Shown piece after piece: positions 7,812 through 16,209 of a stretch of DNA of 61,952 nt (the stretch's first letter is position 1; every line of letters starts with the position of its first letter). The stretch covers positions 1 to 61,952 of the forward strand of contig JAEDFX010000002.1 in NCBI GenBank assembly GCA_016297805.1. Reading direction: 5' to 3'. This stretch comes from Treponema sp. (GTDB taxonomy: Bacteria > Spirochaetota > Spirochaetia > Treponematales > Treponemataceae). The notes beneath the pieces were generated by a model. That model did not search any database and was not told where the DNA came from. It saw only the letters and a list, made by a program, of their open reading frames with translations. A program made the translations under genes and the position numbers.

Positions 7812-9155
7812 TTATATGTTTTTTATGTAGTTCTTTGCTTCTGCTATGAGATAAAAAGAGCCTGTAATCAGAAGAATGCTTTTGGTTTTTGCTGATTCTT
7901 CAAAGGCTTTTTTTATCATCATTTTGAAATCTGCATCTGCTGTAAAGTTTAGTTCTGCTTTTTTACAGGCATTTATTTCTCTGTTCAAATCTGAATGTTT
8001 TTTGTCTCCAGGACGAGTAATGAAAATGCTTCCAAATCTGTATTTGAAGAGTTTTGCTATGTCTTCTACATCCTTATCTGCGGCACAGGCAAAGAGAAGA
8101 TTTACTTTTTTTTCACCGTACAGTTTATTGAGTGTGTCTATTGTGAGTTTTACACTGTTCAGGGTGTGGGCACCATCAAGAATCACGGCAGGAATGTCTG
8201 AATAATTTTTAAGATTTTCAATTATTTCAAATCTTCCAGGAAGCTGGGCCTTTGCAATTCCTCGTTCAATAATATTTTCATCAAGGTTTGGAAATATCTT
8301 TTTTATTGTGATTGCGGCCTGAGCTGCATTCTGAGCCTGCATTTTTCCTAAAAGAGTCATATCTGCTTCAATAGGTCTGTTGAATATTTCGCTTTCCAGA
8401 TGAATTTTCATTTTTTTAGTTTTTTCATTGAAGCTATAGAAAGAATGGGAAATTAATTCCTCAACAAAATAACATGGTGCATGACGTGTAATAGCTTTTT
8501 CTCGAATCACACGTTTTACAGATTCTGTCTGCTGGGGAGCAACAATTACAGGTGTACAGTTCTTTATGATTCCGGCTTTTTCTGCTGCAATTTTTTCCAG
8601 AGTATCTCCAAGAAACTCCGTGTGTTCAAGCTCAATTGGTGTAATACAGCAGATTTTTGGACGTATAATATTTGTTGTATCAAGTCTTCCACCAAGTCCA
8701 ACTTCAAAAACGGACCAGTCCACCTGAGCTCTTCTAAAACATAAAAATGCATAGAGAGTAACCAGTTCAAACCATGTGAGTGGTCGTTCCGCAGGAAGTG
8801 TTTCTGGAATAATAGAATCTATGTTAGGCATTATTTCCTTTACAGTTTCCTCATAGATTTCTTCAGAGAAAAATCCTGTAGGTGTACATATTCTTTCCCT
8901 AAAATCTGTAATGTGTGGGGATGTGTAAAGTCCAACTTTGTAACCGGCCTCATCTAAAATACAGCTAATCATTCTTGATACTGAACCTTTTCCTTTTGAA
9001 CCGGCAACATGAACGCAAGGTGCAAAATCCTGAGGATTATCAAATCTTTTGCAGAGATAATCTATTGTGTCTAGCCAGAAAATTTCTTTTTTAGGATTTC
9101 TTTCAAAATTCAGGTAGTCATCTAACCATTCCTGAAAAACATCAATTGCATTCAT
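7812..9155 (-). CDS. folC: Dihydrofolate synthase / folylpolyglutamate synthase
   Basis: FolC adds glutamate to dihydropteroate and to folates. The 447-residue protein shows the Mur-ligase-like P-loop AGSKGKGSVS (residues 51-60), TSPHITDFRERI, the GLGGRLDTTN motif and ELEHTEFLGDTLEKIAAEKAGII, all standard for FolC. The ATG has no ribosome-binding site and lies eight bases from a TATAAT box (see 9164-9192), which suggests a leaderless transcript. It is convergent with alr at its 3-prime end. Confidence 0.94.
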   Translation of the reverse strand: MNAIDVFQEWLDDYLNFERNPKKEIFWLDTIDYLCKRFDNPQDFAPCVHVAGSKGKGSVSRMISCILDEAGYKVGLYTSPHITDFRERICTPTGFFSEEIYEETVKEIMPNIDSIIPETLPAERPLTWFELVTLYAFLCFRRAQVDWSVFEVGLGGRLDTTNIIRPKICCITPIELEHTEFLGDTLEKIAAEKAGIIKNCTPVIVAPQQTESVKRVIREKAITRHAPCYFVEELISHSFYSFNEKTKKMKIHLESEIFNRPIEADMTLLGKMQAQNAAQAAITIKKIFPNLDENIIERGIAKAQLPGRFEIIENLKNYSDIPAVILDGAHTLNSVKLTIDTLNKLYGEKKVNLLFACAADKDVEDIAKLFKYRFGSIFITRPGDKKHSDLNREINACKKAELNFTADADFKMMIKKAFEESAKTKSILLITGSFYLIAEAKNYIKNI

Positions 9156-9163
9156 AAATAATT

Positions 9164-9192
9164 ATTATAAATCTTTTACTCACGGATGTCAC
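9164..9192 (-). promoter_or_regulatory. folC promoter with the -35 inside a repeat element
   Basis: On the minus strand GTGACA (9192-9187) is exactly 17 bp from TATAAT (9169-9164), and the folC ATG (9155) begins eight bases further on. The GTGACA hexamer is part of the ACGGAT-type inverted repeat at 9178-9257. Confidence 0.6.
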
Positions 9193-9257
9193 GGATTAAA
9201 CGGATTGATAATTAATTTTTATGTTTTATAATCCGTGTCATTCGTGTAACCTGTGTT
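9178..9257. repeat. Long inverted repeat of ACGGAT-type units (copy 2)
   Basis: The left arm is ACTCACGGATGTCACGG, then ATTAAACGGATT. The right arm is ATAATCCGTGTCATTCG, then TGTAACCTGTGT. The arms are more diverged than copy 1 and are separated by an AT-rich loop (about 9207-9229). It occupies the divergent gap between folC and trpS and appears to provide the -35 of folC. Confidence 0.8.
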
Positions 9258-9270
9258 TAAAAACTCTATG

Positions 9271-9299
9271 TTGAAAATAGACTTATTTCTGTGTAAAAT
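9271..9299 (+). promoter_or_regulatory. Sigma-70-type promoter of trpS
   Basis: TTGAAA (9271-9276) is 17 bp from TAAAAT (9294-9299), and the -10 is preceded by TG. A GAGG ribosome site (9309-9312) and the trpS ATG (9321) follow. Confidence 0.55.
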
Positions 9300-9320
9300 A
9301 AAGCGATTGAGGTAAAAAGA

Positions 9321-10421
9321 ATGAGTGACGAAATTCAGTACACAGATATTAATAAAAGTTATGAAGCTGCAGTTGAACGTAGTAAAAAAATTGAGGAAGA
9401 TTTAGTAAAAAATCCTAAGAAATATAGAGTTTTAACAGGGGATCGTCCAACAGGTCGTCTTCATATCGGTCATTATTTTGGTTCTTTGCAGAATCGTGTA
9501 CGTCTAGCAGAAATGGGCGTTCCAACTATGATTCTTATTGCTGATTATCAGGTTTTAACAGACCATGATGCATTTGATAAAATCAGCCAGAATACTAAAC
9601 AGCTGGTTATTGATTATCTTGCCGCTGGTATTAATCCAGAAAAACATGACGTAATTATTTATCCACATTCATATGTACCAGAAGCAAATCAGTTGATGAT
9701 TCCTTTCTTAACATTGGTTTCTAATGCTGAACTTAGCCGTAACCCGACTGTAAAAGAAGAAATTCAGTCTGCTGGTCTTACTAATGTAAATGCAGGTATG
9801 TATACATATCCTGTTCATCAGGCTGTAGATATTCTTTTCTGTAAGGGAAATGTGGTTCCTGCCGGTAAAGATCAGCTTCCTCATATTGAAATGGCACGTA
9901 CAATTGCCAGCCGTTTTAATAAAAAGTTCTGTACAGATATGGATAAGGAACCTGTGTTCCCATTGCCAGAAGTATTACTTTCAAAAACTCCAATGATTCT
10001 TGGTCTTGATGGAAGCCAGAAAATGTCAAAGTCTCGTGGAAATGCAATTATGCTTTCTGCTACTGAAGATGAAACTGCAAAATTGATTAAAAAGGCAAAA
10101 ACTGATCAGGACCGTAATATTACTTATGATCCAGTTAATCGTCCGGAAGTTGCAAATCTTCTTTCTTTGATTTCTCTTTGTACTGGAGAAGCTCCTGAAG
10201 CTATAGCTGCAAGAATTGGTGATGGTGGCGGCGGAATGCTTAAATCAACTCTTACAGAAGCAATGAATGAAAAACTACGTCCATTGCGTGCTGAACGTGC
10301 TCGTCTTGAAGCTGATCCTGAATATATTCGCAAGGTACTTTTGACTGGTGCTGAAAAGGCTCGTGAAATCGGTATTCAGACACTTAATGAAGTCCGGGAA
10401 AGAATGAACATGGTTATATAG
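9321..10421 (+). CDS. trpS: Tryptophanyl-tRNA synthetase
   Basis: TrpS charges tRNA-Trp. The 366-residue class I synthetase has the HIGH signature as GRLHIGHYFGSL (residues 46-55) and the KMSKS loop as GSQKMSKSRGN (about 230-240). The phrase TGDRPTGRLHIGH is typical of one TrpS subgroup. It has its own promoter and a GAGG ribosome site, and it is followed by a terminator-like repeat at 10451-10548. Confidence 0.96.
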   Translation: MSDEIQYTDINKSYEAAVERSKKIEEDLVKNPKKYRVLTGDRPTGRLHIGHYFGSLQNRVRLAEMGVPTMILIADYQVLTDHDAFDKISQNTKQLVIDYLAAGINPEKHDVIIYPHSYVPEANQLMIPFLTLVSNAELSRNPTVKEEIQSAGLTNVNAGMYTYPVHQAVDILFCKGNVVPAGKDQLPHIEMARTIASRFNKKFCTDMDKEPVFPLPEVLLSKTPMILGLDGSQKMSKSRGNAIMLSATEDETAKLIKKAKTDQDRNITYDPVNRPEVANLLSLISLCTGEAPEAIAARIGDGGGGMLKSTLTEAMNEKLRPLRAERARLEADPEYIRKVLLTGAEKAREIGIQTLNEVRERMNMVI

Positions 10422-10450
10422 TTCTTTTGCGGTGTGTATATAGTTTTATA

Positions 10451-10548
10451 GACACAGATGATACGGATTTTCACAGATTAATACAGATTTCTTTTAATTC
10501 TTATCAGTATTAATCTGTGGTTATCTGTGTAATCTGTGTCTTTTTTTT
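10451..10548. repeat. Long inverted repeat of ACAGAT/ACGGAT-type units (copy 3), probable terminator
   Basis: Left units GACACAGATGATACGGATT and TCACAGATTAATACAGAT pair with right units ATTAATCTGTGG and TTATCTGTGTAATCTGTGTC. The outermost arms GACACAGAT (10451-10459) and ATCTGTGTC (10532-10540) match perfectly, and eight T follow. It sits between convergent trpS and cca and should terminate trpS. Compared with copies 1 and 4, most units read CAGAT instead of CGGAT, with matching changes in the opposite arm. Confidence 0.85.
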
Positions 10549-11951
10549 TATTTATAAGACTTTTCTACAATTTCCAGTAGTTTTTCTTTTGTGTTCAATT
10601 CTGGATCTTCTAAAACTGCTTCAAAAAGTTCATTTAGTATGAGTCCCAGTTGTTTTCCTGCCGGTATTCCTTCGGCAATCAAATCCTTACCGTTTACAGC
10701 CAAATCTTTTAAAGAGAGAGCATTGTTGTTTTCTTCAATTTTTTTGATTCTGTCTTGAAGTTCAATTAATAAATTGCAGGCTTCTGAATCGTGAAGTCTT
10801 GCAGGCTGATTGTATTTCCCATACATATCTGCCAGTCGTAAATCAATTATATCTTCAATGTTTTCTGAACCAACTTTTACAAGGAATCTGCGGATTGCAG
10901 CATCGCTCCATGTGGGTTCATAATGGAACATGTGATTTTCAATCAGGTGACAGACCTTTTCTATTTCTGCATTGCTGAATTTAAGTCGTGTCATAATATC
11001 TCTGCTGATTTTGCAGGAAATTCGTTCATGATTGTAAAAATGATAAATTTTAAGACCATTTTCATTATGTTCGGTTCTGCTGTCTGGTTTACCAATATCA
11101 TGAAAAAGGGCAGCTAGTCTAAGTAAAAGTTTATCTTTTGGAGCTCCGTCGCAAGAGTAGATGTTATGGTCAAATACGTCAAAAATATGGAACCCTCTGT
11201 CATCGGCCTGTATACAGTTTTTGCACTTCTGCAGTTCTGGAATAAAAAGTTTGAGAACGCCGGTTTTTTCCATCATGTCAATGCCAATACTTGGTTTCTC
11301 GGCTTTCATCATTTTGCATAATTCATCACGGAAACGTTCTACAGAAATCGATTTTATTTTGTTCTGAACGTCTTTGTTTGAAATGGCATCAAAAGTGTTT
11401 TCTTCAATAAGAAAATTAAGCTGGGCAGAAAAACGAAGGGCTCTTATTGGTCTTAAACCATCTTCCATGAATCTGTCGTAAGGGTTTCGTACTGTGCGAA
11501 TGATTTTTTTCTTTATATCGCTGCGTCCCTTAAATGGATCTACGATTTTTCCGTCTTTTAAATCTACAGCGATTGCATTGATTGTAAAATCACGGCGGGC
11601 CAGGTCTTCTTCGATTGTGGCGGCGTAATTTATTGAATCAGGATGTCTTCCGTCAGAATAGCCTGTTTCAGTTCTGAATGTTGTAACTTCAATTTCAGTA
11701 TTTTTAAAATGAACCGTAACAGTTCCATGTTCAATCCCTGTTGGAACAACAAAATTAAACATACTCATCACATCCTGCGGTGTGGCATTAGTTGTAACAT
11801 CCCAGTCAGAAGCTTCTTTATTTAAAAAAATATCTCTGACTGCACCACCAACCAGGTAGGCCTGAAAACCTGATTTTTCAAAAATTTTATAAAAGTCTTT
11901 TAGTGTCTGAGGAACGGATATTTTATTTTTTGTAAATACATTAAAAAACAT
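10548..11951 (-). CDS. cca: CCA-adding enzyme / tRNA nucleotidyltransferase with HD domain
   Basis: This 467-residue protein belongs to the class II nucleotidyltransferases. It has GGAVRD (residues 35-40), the metal-binding DWD (49-51), the RRDFTINAIAVDL motif and RALRFSAQL. A C-terminal HD domain (ALFHDIGKP, near residue 283) follows. It should add or repair the 3-prime CCA of tRNAs, consistent with the three tRNA genes in this window, none of which encodes CCA. Poly(A) polymerase is the alternative for this family. Its ATG abuts the stop codon of the upstream membrane-protein gene. Confidence 0.92.
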   Translation of the reverse strand: MFFNVFTKNKISVPQTLKDFYKIFEKSGFQAYLVGGAVRDIFLNKEASDWDVTTNATPQDVMSMFNFVVPTGIEHGTVTVHFKNTEIEVTTFRTETGYSDGRHPDSINYAATIEEDLARRDFTINAIAVDLKDGKIVDPFKGRSDIKKKIIRTVRNPYDRFMEDGLRPIRALRFSAQLNFLIEENTFDAISNKDVQNKIKSISVERFRDELCKMMKAEKPSIGIDMMEKTGVLKLFIPELQKCKNCIQADDRGFHIFDVFDHNIYSCDGAPKDKLLLRLAALFHDIGKPDSRTEHNENGLKIYHFYNHERISCKISRDIMTRLKFSNAEIEKVCHLIENHMFHYEPTWSDAAIRRFLVKVGSENIEDIIDLRLADMYGKYNQPARLHDSEACNLLIELQDRIKKIEENNNALSLKDLAVNGKDLIAEGIPAGKQLGLILNELFEAVLEDPELNTKEKLLEIVEKSYK

Positions 11952-12332
11952 TTAGTTACCTGTAAGTCCTTTAGATAAATATGAAATTACTGTAGAAATT
12001 TCAAGAGAAAATAATTCAAAAATAAAAGTAATGATTAAAAAGAATAAATTAATGACAGATTTTACTTTTCTGTTTTCCAGAACAATTTTAAAAATGCTTT
12101 CAACTATCAGCAAAATTGAAAGTATGGCGTTGAAAATAGCAATATAAGAAAGTAGTTCAAGTAAAAACTGCTGGGTTTGATCCTGAAAATTCTGATAGTT
12201 ACCGATTATATAAAGCCCAATCAAAATAATGGAAAAAAGTAACAGTGTTAAACAGATAATTAAAGAAAACTTGTAGGTGAGGCTGTTTGAGATTAATTTT
12301 TTTGAGTATTTAAATTTTATTTTATTTAGCAT
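11952..12332 (-). CDS. Small membrane protein of unknown function
   Basis: The 126-residue product is basic at the N-terminus and has three hydrophobic helices (about residues 20-45, 62-87 and 92-118). I recognise no family. The stop codon directly abuts the cca start, so the two are cotranscribed and probably coupled. The upstream sequence has only a weak ribosome site. It is most likely a real gene because of the operon fit and the clean membrane topology. Confidence 0.6.
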   Translation of the reverse strand: MLNKIKFKYSKKLISNSLTYKFSLIICLTLLLFSIILIGLYIIGNYQNFQDQTQQFLLELLSYIAIFNAILSILLIVESIFKIVLENRKVKSVINLFFLIITFIFELFSLEISTVISYLSKGLTGN

Positions 12333-12395
12333 TACTTGAAGATTTTCTATCTGTTGATATACTTGTAATAATAATTTATTTTCAGGTTCGAGTCT

Positions 12396-13127
12396 ATGAA
12401 GAAATTTCTAGCAAGTTTGTTTATTCTTACTGTGTTTTCTGCAGTTGTTTTTTATGTAGGCTGGACGCAGTTTAAAGTTAAGCCAGATACTGTTGGAGTT
12501 GTTGTTTCAAAAACAGATGGTGTATCTGAAATTCCTGTCGTTAATGGGGAATTTGCGTGGCACTGGCAGTTTCTTCTGCCAACCAATGCGGAACTTAAAC
12601 TGTTTACAATAAAGCCTTTGAATGTAACAAGGACAATAAAAGGTCAGCTCCCTTCAGGTGAGGTTTATACTTCAATCTATAATTCTTCAGATTCATTTTC
12701 CTATTATTTTAATTTTTCCATTTCCCTTACACTTTCTCCTCAGGCTATAGTTGAACTTTTAAGACTTAATAAAATTTCGAATAATGATGACCTGCAGGAA
12801 TATCTTGTAAAAGCTGCAGATACTCTGGCTCAGCTTTCTGCAGATTATTACCTGAAAAAAGCAGAAGAATCTGGTTCTTTTAGACCTGAATCGGTTCGTC
12901 GTGATGATTTGCTGCGGAATGTTCAGCTTTATAAAGATTGTCCGGAAGTTGATATTACAGCATTTTCGCTGGTTGAAAGTAAAATCCCGGATTATTCTCT
13001 GTATAAAAAACTTCAGTCTGGTTTTGTATCTTCCCAGTTTACCGGAGAGCAGATTCCTGAAGTAGACTCCGTTAAGAATGATTCAGAGAATACAGATAAT
13101 GAAGATGATAGAGGATTGCTGTTCTAA
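12396..13127 (+). CDS. Membrane-anchored protein with a band-7 (SPFH)-like region
   Basis: The 243-residue product has one N-terminal membrane helix (about residues 4-23). It is followed by VKPDTVGVVVSKTDGV and GEFAWHWQFLLPTNAELKLF, a layout reminiscent of the SPFH/prohibitin N-terminal beta domain. A helical region with LRLNKI and VKAADTLAQLSADYYLKKAEES follows, and the C-terminal tail is acidic. The SPFH assignment is tentative and rests on pattern only. It would face the periplasm or the cytoplasmic membrane surface. The glgA start lies 10 bp after the stop codon, within the same transcript. Confidence 0.6.
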   Translation: MKKFLASLFILTVFSAVVFYVGWTQFKVKPDTVGVVVSKTDGVSEIPVVNGEFAWHWQFLLPTNAELKLFTIKPLNVTRTIKGQLPSGEVYTSIYNSSDSFSYYFNFSISLTLSPQAIVELLRLNKISNNDDLQEYLVKAADTLAQLSADYYLKKAEESGSFRPESVRRDDLLRNVQLYKDCPEVDITAFSLVESKIPDYSLYKKLQSGFVSSQFTGEQIPEVDSVKNDSENTDNEDDRGLLF

Positions 13128-13137
13128 AGGGGATTGT

Positions 13138-14718
13138 ATGAAACTTTGGTTTGTAAGCATGGAATGTGCCGGAATTGCAGAGGCTGGTGGCGTAAAGAAC
13201 GTAACATACTCTCTTTGTAAGGAGTTTTCTGAATTAGGACATGATGTAACTTTATTTATTCCTGTCTTTAAGTGTAATTCATGGTATTTACTGACTGAAG
13301 TGCAAGAACTTACTTTTACGGTGAATGTTTCGCTTTGTAATAAAAATGAATCTGTGAAATATACAAAGGCGGTGTGTAAAAAAGGTAACTTTGATGTGGT
13401 TTTGATTCAACATCCTTCTTTTAGTGAGAAGGAAGGTGTTTATACTTATACTGAAAATGAACAGAAACTGAATCCCGAATGTAAAAAAGGTGAAGGCCAT
13501 AAAGATTTGCTTTTTAAGGATATTCTTTTTCAGAAATCTGTGGCTGCATACTTATCTAAAATAAAAACTGATGATTATCCACAGATTATACACTGTCAGG
13601 ATGCTTCTACCGCAGTTTTACCGGCTTTTGTGAATGAATTGAGAATAAACACTTGTCCAGCTTATGTTGTAACCATTCATAATGCCGGACCTTATTATCA
13701 TCATGAGTTTAAAAATCTAGAAGAAGCTTTCTGGTATACAGAACTGGATAAAAATCTTCTGGGTAGTGCAATGAACGGAGAGCGGGTGGAACCATTCTTG
13801 CTTGCGGTTGAAAGCGGGGCAAAGCTTACAACGGTTTCTGAAGTATATGCTAAGGAGCTTATGGATCCTTGTAATGCTGATATTACGGATGGTCTTTCAC
13901 CGGTCTTTTATGCAAAGCATGTGGTAATAAAAGGAATTACTAACGGCTTTGATTATGAAAGATATAATCCGGAAGATAAGAACGTTTCCAAACTTCCGTA
14001 TGAGTTTTCACCGGAAAAAGGTGAGCTTGAAGGAAAATATAAATCCAGAAAAGTTTTTATGAACGAAATATCTGATAATAAAGATTTTTCTGCACCGGGA
14101 ATAAAAAAATATGGATTTTTAATGGCAGATGAAACTTGCCGGAAGGAAATTTTTATAGCTTATCACGGACGAGTTACAACTCAGAAAGGAATTACCGTTC
14201 TTGCAGATGCTATTCCGGAAATTCTTAAAAAAAATCCTTATGTAAGATTTGTTGTGGCAGGTCAGGGGGAGACAAGACTTGAAGAAAATCTTGTTAAACT
14301 GACGGAAGATTATCCTGGAAAAATTATTTATATGAACGGATATAATCAGGCTGTGGTAAGACTGGTTACTGCAATGTGTGATTTTATCGTTCTTCCAAGT
14401 TTTTTCGAACCTTGTGGTCTTGAAGATTTTATAGCCCAGACTTACGGTACTTTGCCAATTGCTCATAAAACAGGCGGATTAAATAAAATTGCTGATGGAA
14501 AAACCGGCTTTCTCTATGAAAAGAATACCTCTGAAATTTTAGCAAATAAAATTCTTCAGGTTGCAGATATAATGAAAGCTAATCCAGATGCAATTTTAAA
14601 AATGGTGCAGGATGGGGCTGCTTCAGTTCATACACGCTACTTATGGAAAAATGTAATCAAAAATGATTATTTAAAATTTTTTAAAGAAATTTTGAAAAAT
14701 TTTAATTTTACTTATTGA
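13138..14718 (+). CDS. glgA: Glycogen/starch synthase (GT5 family)
   Basis: GlgA transfers glucose from ADP-glucose to a growing alpha-1,4-glucan. The N-terminus MKLWFVSMECAGIAEAGGVKNV is the GT5 sugar-nucleotide loop, in a form diverged from the usual KxGGL. The C-terminal GT-B domain has VAGQGE, VLPSFFEPCGLEDFIAQTYG and HKTGGL, where the EPCG glutamate is catalytic. I place the start at ATG 13138 because AAGGGG lies five bases upstream; the open frame extends further upstream but without the conserved N-terminus. Its TGA stop lies within the -35 of the tRNA promoter. Confidence 0.88.
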   Translation: MKLWFVSMECAGIAEAGGVKNVTYSLCKEFSELGHDVTLFIPVFKCNSWYLLTEVQELTFTVNVSLCNKNESVKYTKAVCKKGNFDVVLIQHPSFSEKEGVYTYTENEQKLNPECKKGEGHKDLLFKDILFQKSVAAYLSKIKTDDYPQIIHCQDASTAVLPAFVNELRINTCPAYVVTIHNAGPYYHHEFKNLEEAFWYTELDKNLLGSAMNGERVEPFLLAVESGAKLTTVSEVYAKELMDPCNADITDGLSPVFYAKHVVIKGITNGFDYERYNPEDKNVSKLPYEFSPEKGELEGKYKSRKVFMNEISDNKDFSAPGIKKYGFLMADETCRKEIFIAYHGRVTTQKGITVLADAIPEILKKNPYVRFVVAGQGETRLEENLVKLTEDYPGKIIYMNGYNQAVVRLVTAMCDFIVLPSFFEPCGLEDFIAQTYGTLPIAHKTGGLNKIADGKTGFLYEKNTSEILANKILQVADIMKANPDAILKMVQDGAASVHTRYLWKNVIKNDYLKFFKEILKNFNFTY

Positions 14719-14741
14719 CACTTTTTTTCATATCATATAAT
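14715..14741 (+). promoter_or_regulatory. Promoter of the tRNA-Thr / tRNA-Tyr pair
   Basis: A consensus TTGACA (14715-14720) is followed by TATAAT (14736-14741), with a short 15-bp spacer. An overlapping TATAAC at 14741-14746 would give 20 bp. The -35 contains the stop codon of glgA. Confidence 0.6.
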
Positions 14742-14774
14742 ATAACAATCGTTCGACAGAACAACACTTAATTT

Positions 14775-14847
14775 GCTGCTTTAGCTCAGCTGGTAGAGCA
14801 CGTGATTTGTAATCTCGGGGTCGTGGGTCCAAATCCTACAAGCAGCT
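14775..14847 (+). tRNA. tRNA-Thr (TGT anticodon)
   Basis: The 73-nt cloverleaf has the acceptor GCTGCTT/AAGCAGC, D-arm GCTC/GAGC and anticodon TGT at 14808-14810. Discriminator base T and no encoded CCA. Two oddities are visible. The anticodon stem CGTGA/TCTCG has a T-T mismatch in the middle. The T-loop reads TCCAAAT, so the nearly universal T55 is C. Confidence 0.9.
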
Positions 14848-14854
14848 TATAAAA

Positions 14855-14936
14855 GGGGAGTTCGCATAGCGGCAATTGCAAGGGACTGTAAATCCCTCGA
14901 CTCGCGTCTCCAGAGGTTCGAGTCCTCTACTCCCCA
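14855..14936 (+). tRNA. tRNA-Tyr (GTA anticodon)
   Basis: The 82-nt class II tRNA has the acceptor GGGGAGT/ACTCCCC, the anticodon stem-loop AGGGA-CTGTAAA-TCCCT with GTA at 14888-14890, a long variable arm and the T-arm AGAGG-TTCGAGT-CCTCT. Discriminator A and no encoded CCA. It follows tRNA-Thr by seven bases and shares its promoter and terminator. Confidence 0.95.
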
Positions 14937-14944
14937 ATTGATAC

Positions 14945-14973
14945 AGAGTTAGATAGAATCTAACTCTTTTTTT
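14945..14973 (+). terminator. Terminator of the tRNA pair
   Basis: AGAGTTAGA (14945-14953) pairs perfectly with TCTAACTCT (14959-14967) across a five-base loop. A T-run follows. Confidence 0.9.
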
Positions 14974-15082
14974 ATTTTAAAATCTTTTCATATCATTTAT
15001 TTCTGTTTTGTAACAATCGGGTTGTACAGGTAGACAATTTTTTCTCTATAGTTTAAATTAATCTTTACTAAAGAGGGGAAAA

Positions 15083-16015
15083 GTGAAAGTTCATTTTTGG
15101 GGAGTGAGAGGATCTATTCCAACTCCATTAACACCGCAACAGGTCCAATCAAAAATTATGGCAGCTATTCAGCGTGTATCTCCAGAAGATTTAAAGAATG
15201 CTGAAACTCGTGCTAAATTTGTATCATCATTACCATCCTGGATTTTTGGAACCACTGGTGGAAATACTGCTTGTGTAGAACTGCTTCATAAGGATACACA
15301 TATTATTCTTGATGCAGGAACCGGTTTAAGGGTTTTAGGAAAAAACCGGGAATGTCCGGATAGGTATCATATGTTGTTCTCCCATTTTCATTGGGATCAT
15401 ATTAATGGCTTTCCTTTTTTTGATCATGCTTTTAATCCTGATGTAATTTTTGAAATGTATTCTCATCTTGATAATGCAGAGGAAATTTTCCGTAATCAGA
15501 TGACAGAGCCTTATAGTCCCCCTTCTGTAGGTAAAACAATTGCTAAAAATATGAATTTTCACAAAGTAGAAGATGATAAGGAATTTTTCATAGATGATAT
15601 TAAAATTAATTCACATATGATGCGTCATCCTGGTGATTCTCATTCTTTTTCTTTTGAAGTTGATGGAAAAAAACTTGTTTATGCTACAGATGTGGAGCTG
15701 AAAACTACTGATTTTACAGGAACTGCAGAAGGTGAAGCAGTTTTTAAAAATGCCGATGTGATTATTATTGATTCTCAGTATACAGTCGAAGAAGTGTATC
15801 GAAAGGAGAATTGGGGGCATTCCGCATTCTGTTATGCAATAGATTTTGCACTATATTGGAATATAAAAAAAGTTTATCTGTTTCATCATGAACCTGCTTA
15901 TGATGATAAAAAACTTAATTCAATTTTACAGGCTGCCAGATGGTATGCTCAGTATATTGATCATTCAGATATAGAAATATATCTGGCTAAAGAAGCTCAA
16001 GAGTTTGATTTATGA
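15083..16015 (+). CDS. Metallo-beta-lactamase-fold hydrolase
   Basis: The 310-residue protein starts KVHFWGVRGSIPTP, the opening of a family of MBL-fold phosphodiesterase-like hydrolases. It carries the zinc motif SHFHWDH (His101, His103, Asp105, His106), plus HPGDSHSF and ATDVE (the bridging aspartate). A phosphodiesterase activity on a nucleotide or phosphonate-type substrate is an inference; the substrate is unknown. The start is GTG after AGAGGGGAAAA. It overlaps the next gene by four bases (ATGA) and heads the run to rpoD. Confidence 0.8.
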   Translation: MKVHFWGVRGSIPTPLTPQQVQSKIMAAIQRVSPEDLKNAETRAKFVSSLPSWIFGTTGGNTACVELLHKDTHIILDAGTGLRVLGKNRECPDRYHMLFSHFHWDHINGFPFFDHAFNPDVIFEMYSHLDNAEEIFRNQMTEPYSPPSVGKTIAKNMNFHKVEDDKEFFIDDIKINSHMMRHPGDSHSFSFEVDGKKLVYATDVELKTTDFTGTAEGEAVFKNADVIIIDSQYTVEEVYRKENWGHSAFCYAIDFALYWNIKKVYLFHHEPAYDDKKLNSILQAARWYAQYIDHSDIEIYLAKEAQEFDL

Positions 16016-16209
16016 TATTTGATGTTGATAATGAGGATTTTACAGTTCTTGATTATTCATTTTCAAAAAAAGAGTTATTTTTACTTGCGAAATTTTTAAG
16101 AATTAAGCAGGAAGAATTACCGGAGGGGTTATCTTCGTTTTATAGAACTCTTGAAGACTCAATTTATAATTCACTTTCTCTTGAAGAAGTGAAAAGGTTT
16201 TATTCATGA
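16012..16209 (+). CDS. Small conserved-context protein, unknown function
   Basis: The 65-residue product is acidic at the N-terminus (IFDVDNEDFTVLDYSFS) and then mostly helical. It has no membrane segment and no known motif. Its ATG overlaps the stop of the hydrolase gene (ATGA), and its own stop overlaps the mltG start (ATGA). The double coupling is strong evidence that it is translated. It may bind or regulate a neighbour product; that is only a guess. Confidence 0.65.
   Translation: MIFDVDNEDFTVLDYSFSKKELFLLAKFLRIKQEELPEGLSSFYRTLEDSIYNSLSLEEVKRFYS

Noticed and set aside
8481..8770. Open frames opposite or shifted within folC
   Set aside because: The folC frame is fully supported by conserved motifs across this region; the alternatives have no recognisable features.
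13078..13137. Longer N-terminus of glgA starting at 13078
   Set aside because: It overlaps the preceding gene in another frame, has no conserved residues, and a clear AAGGGG site precedes ATG 13138.
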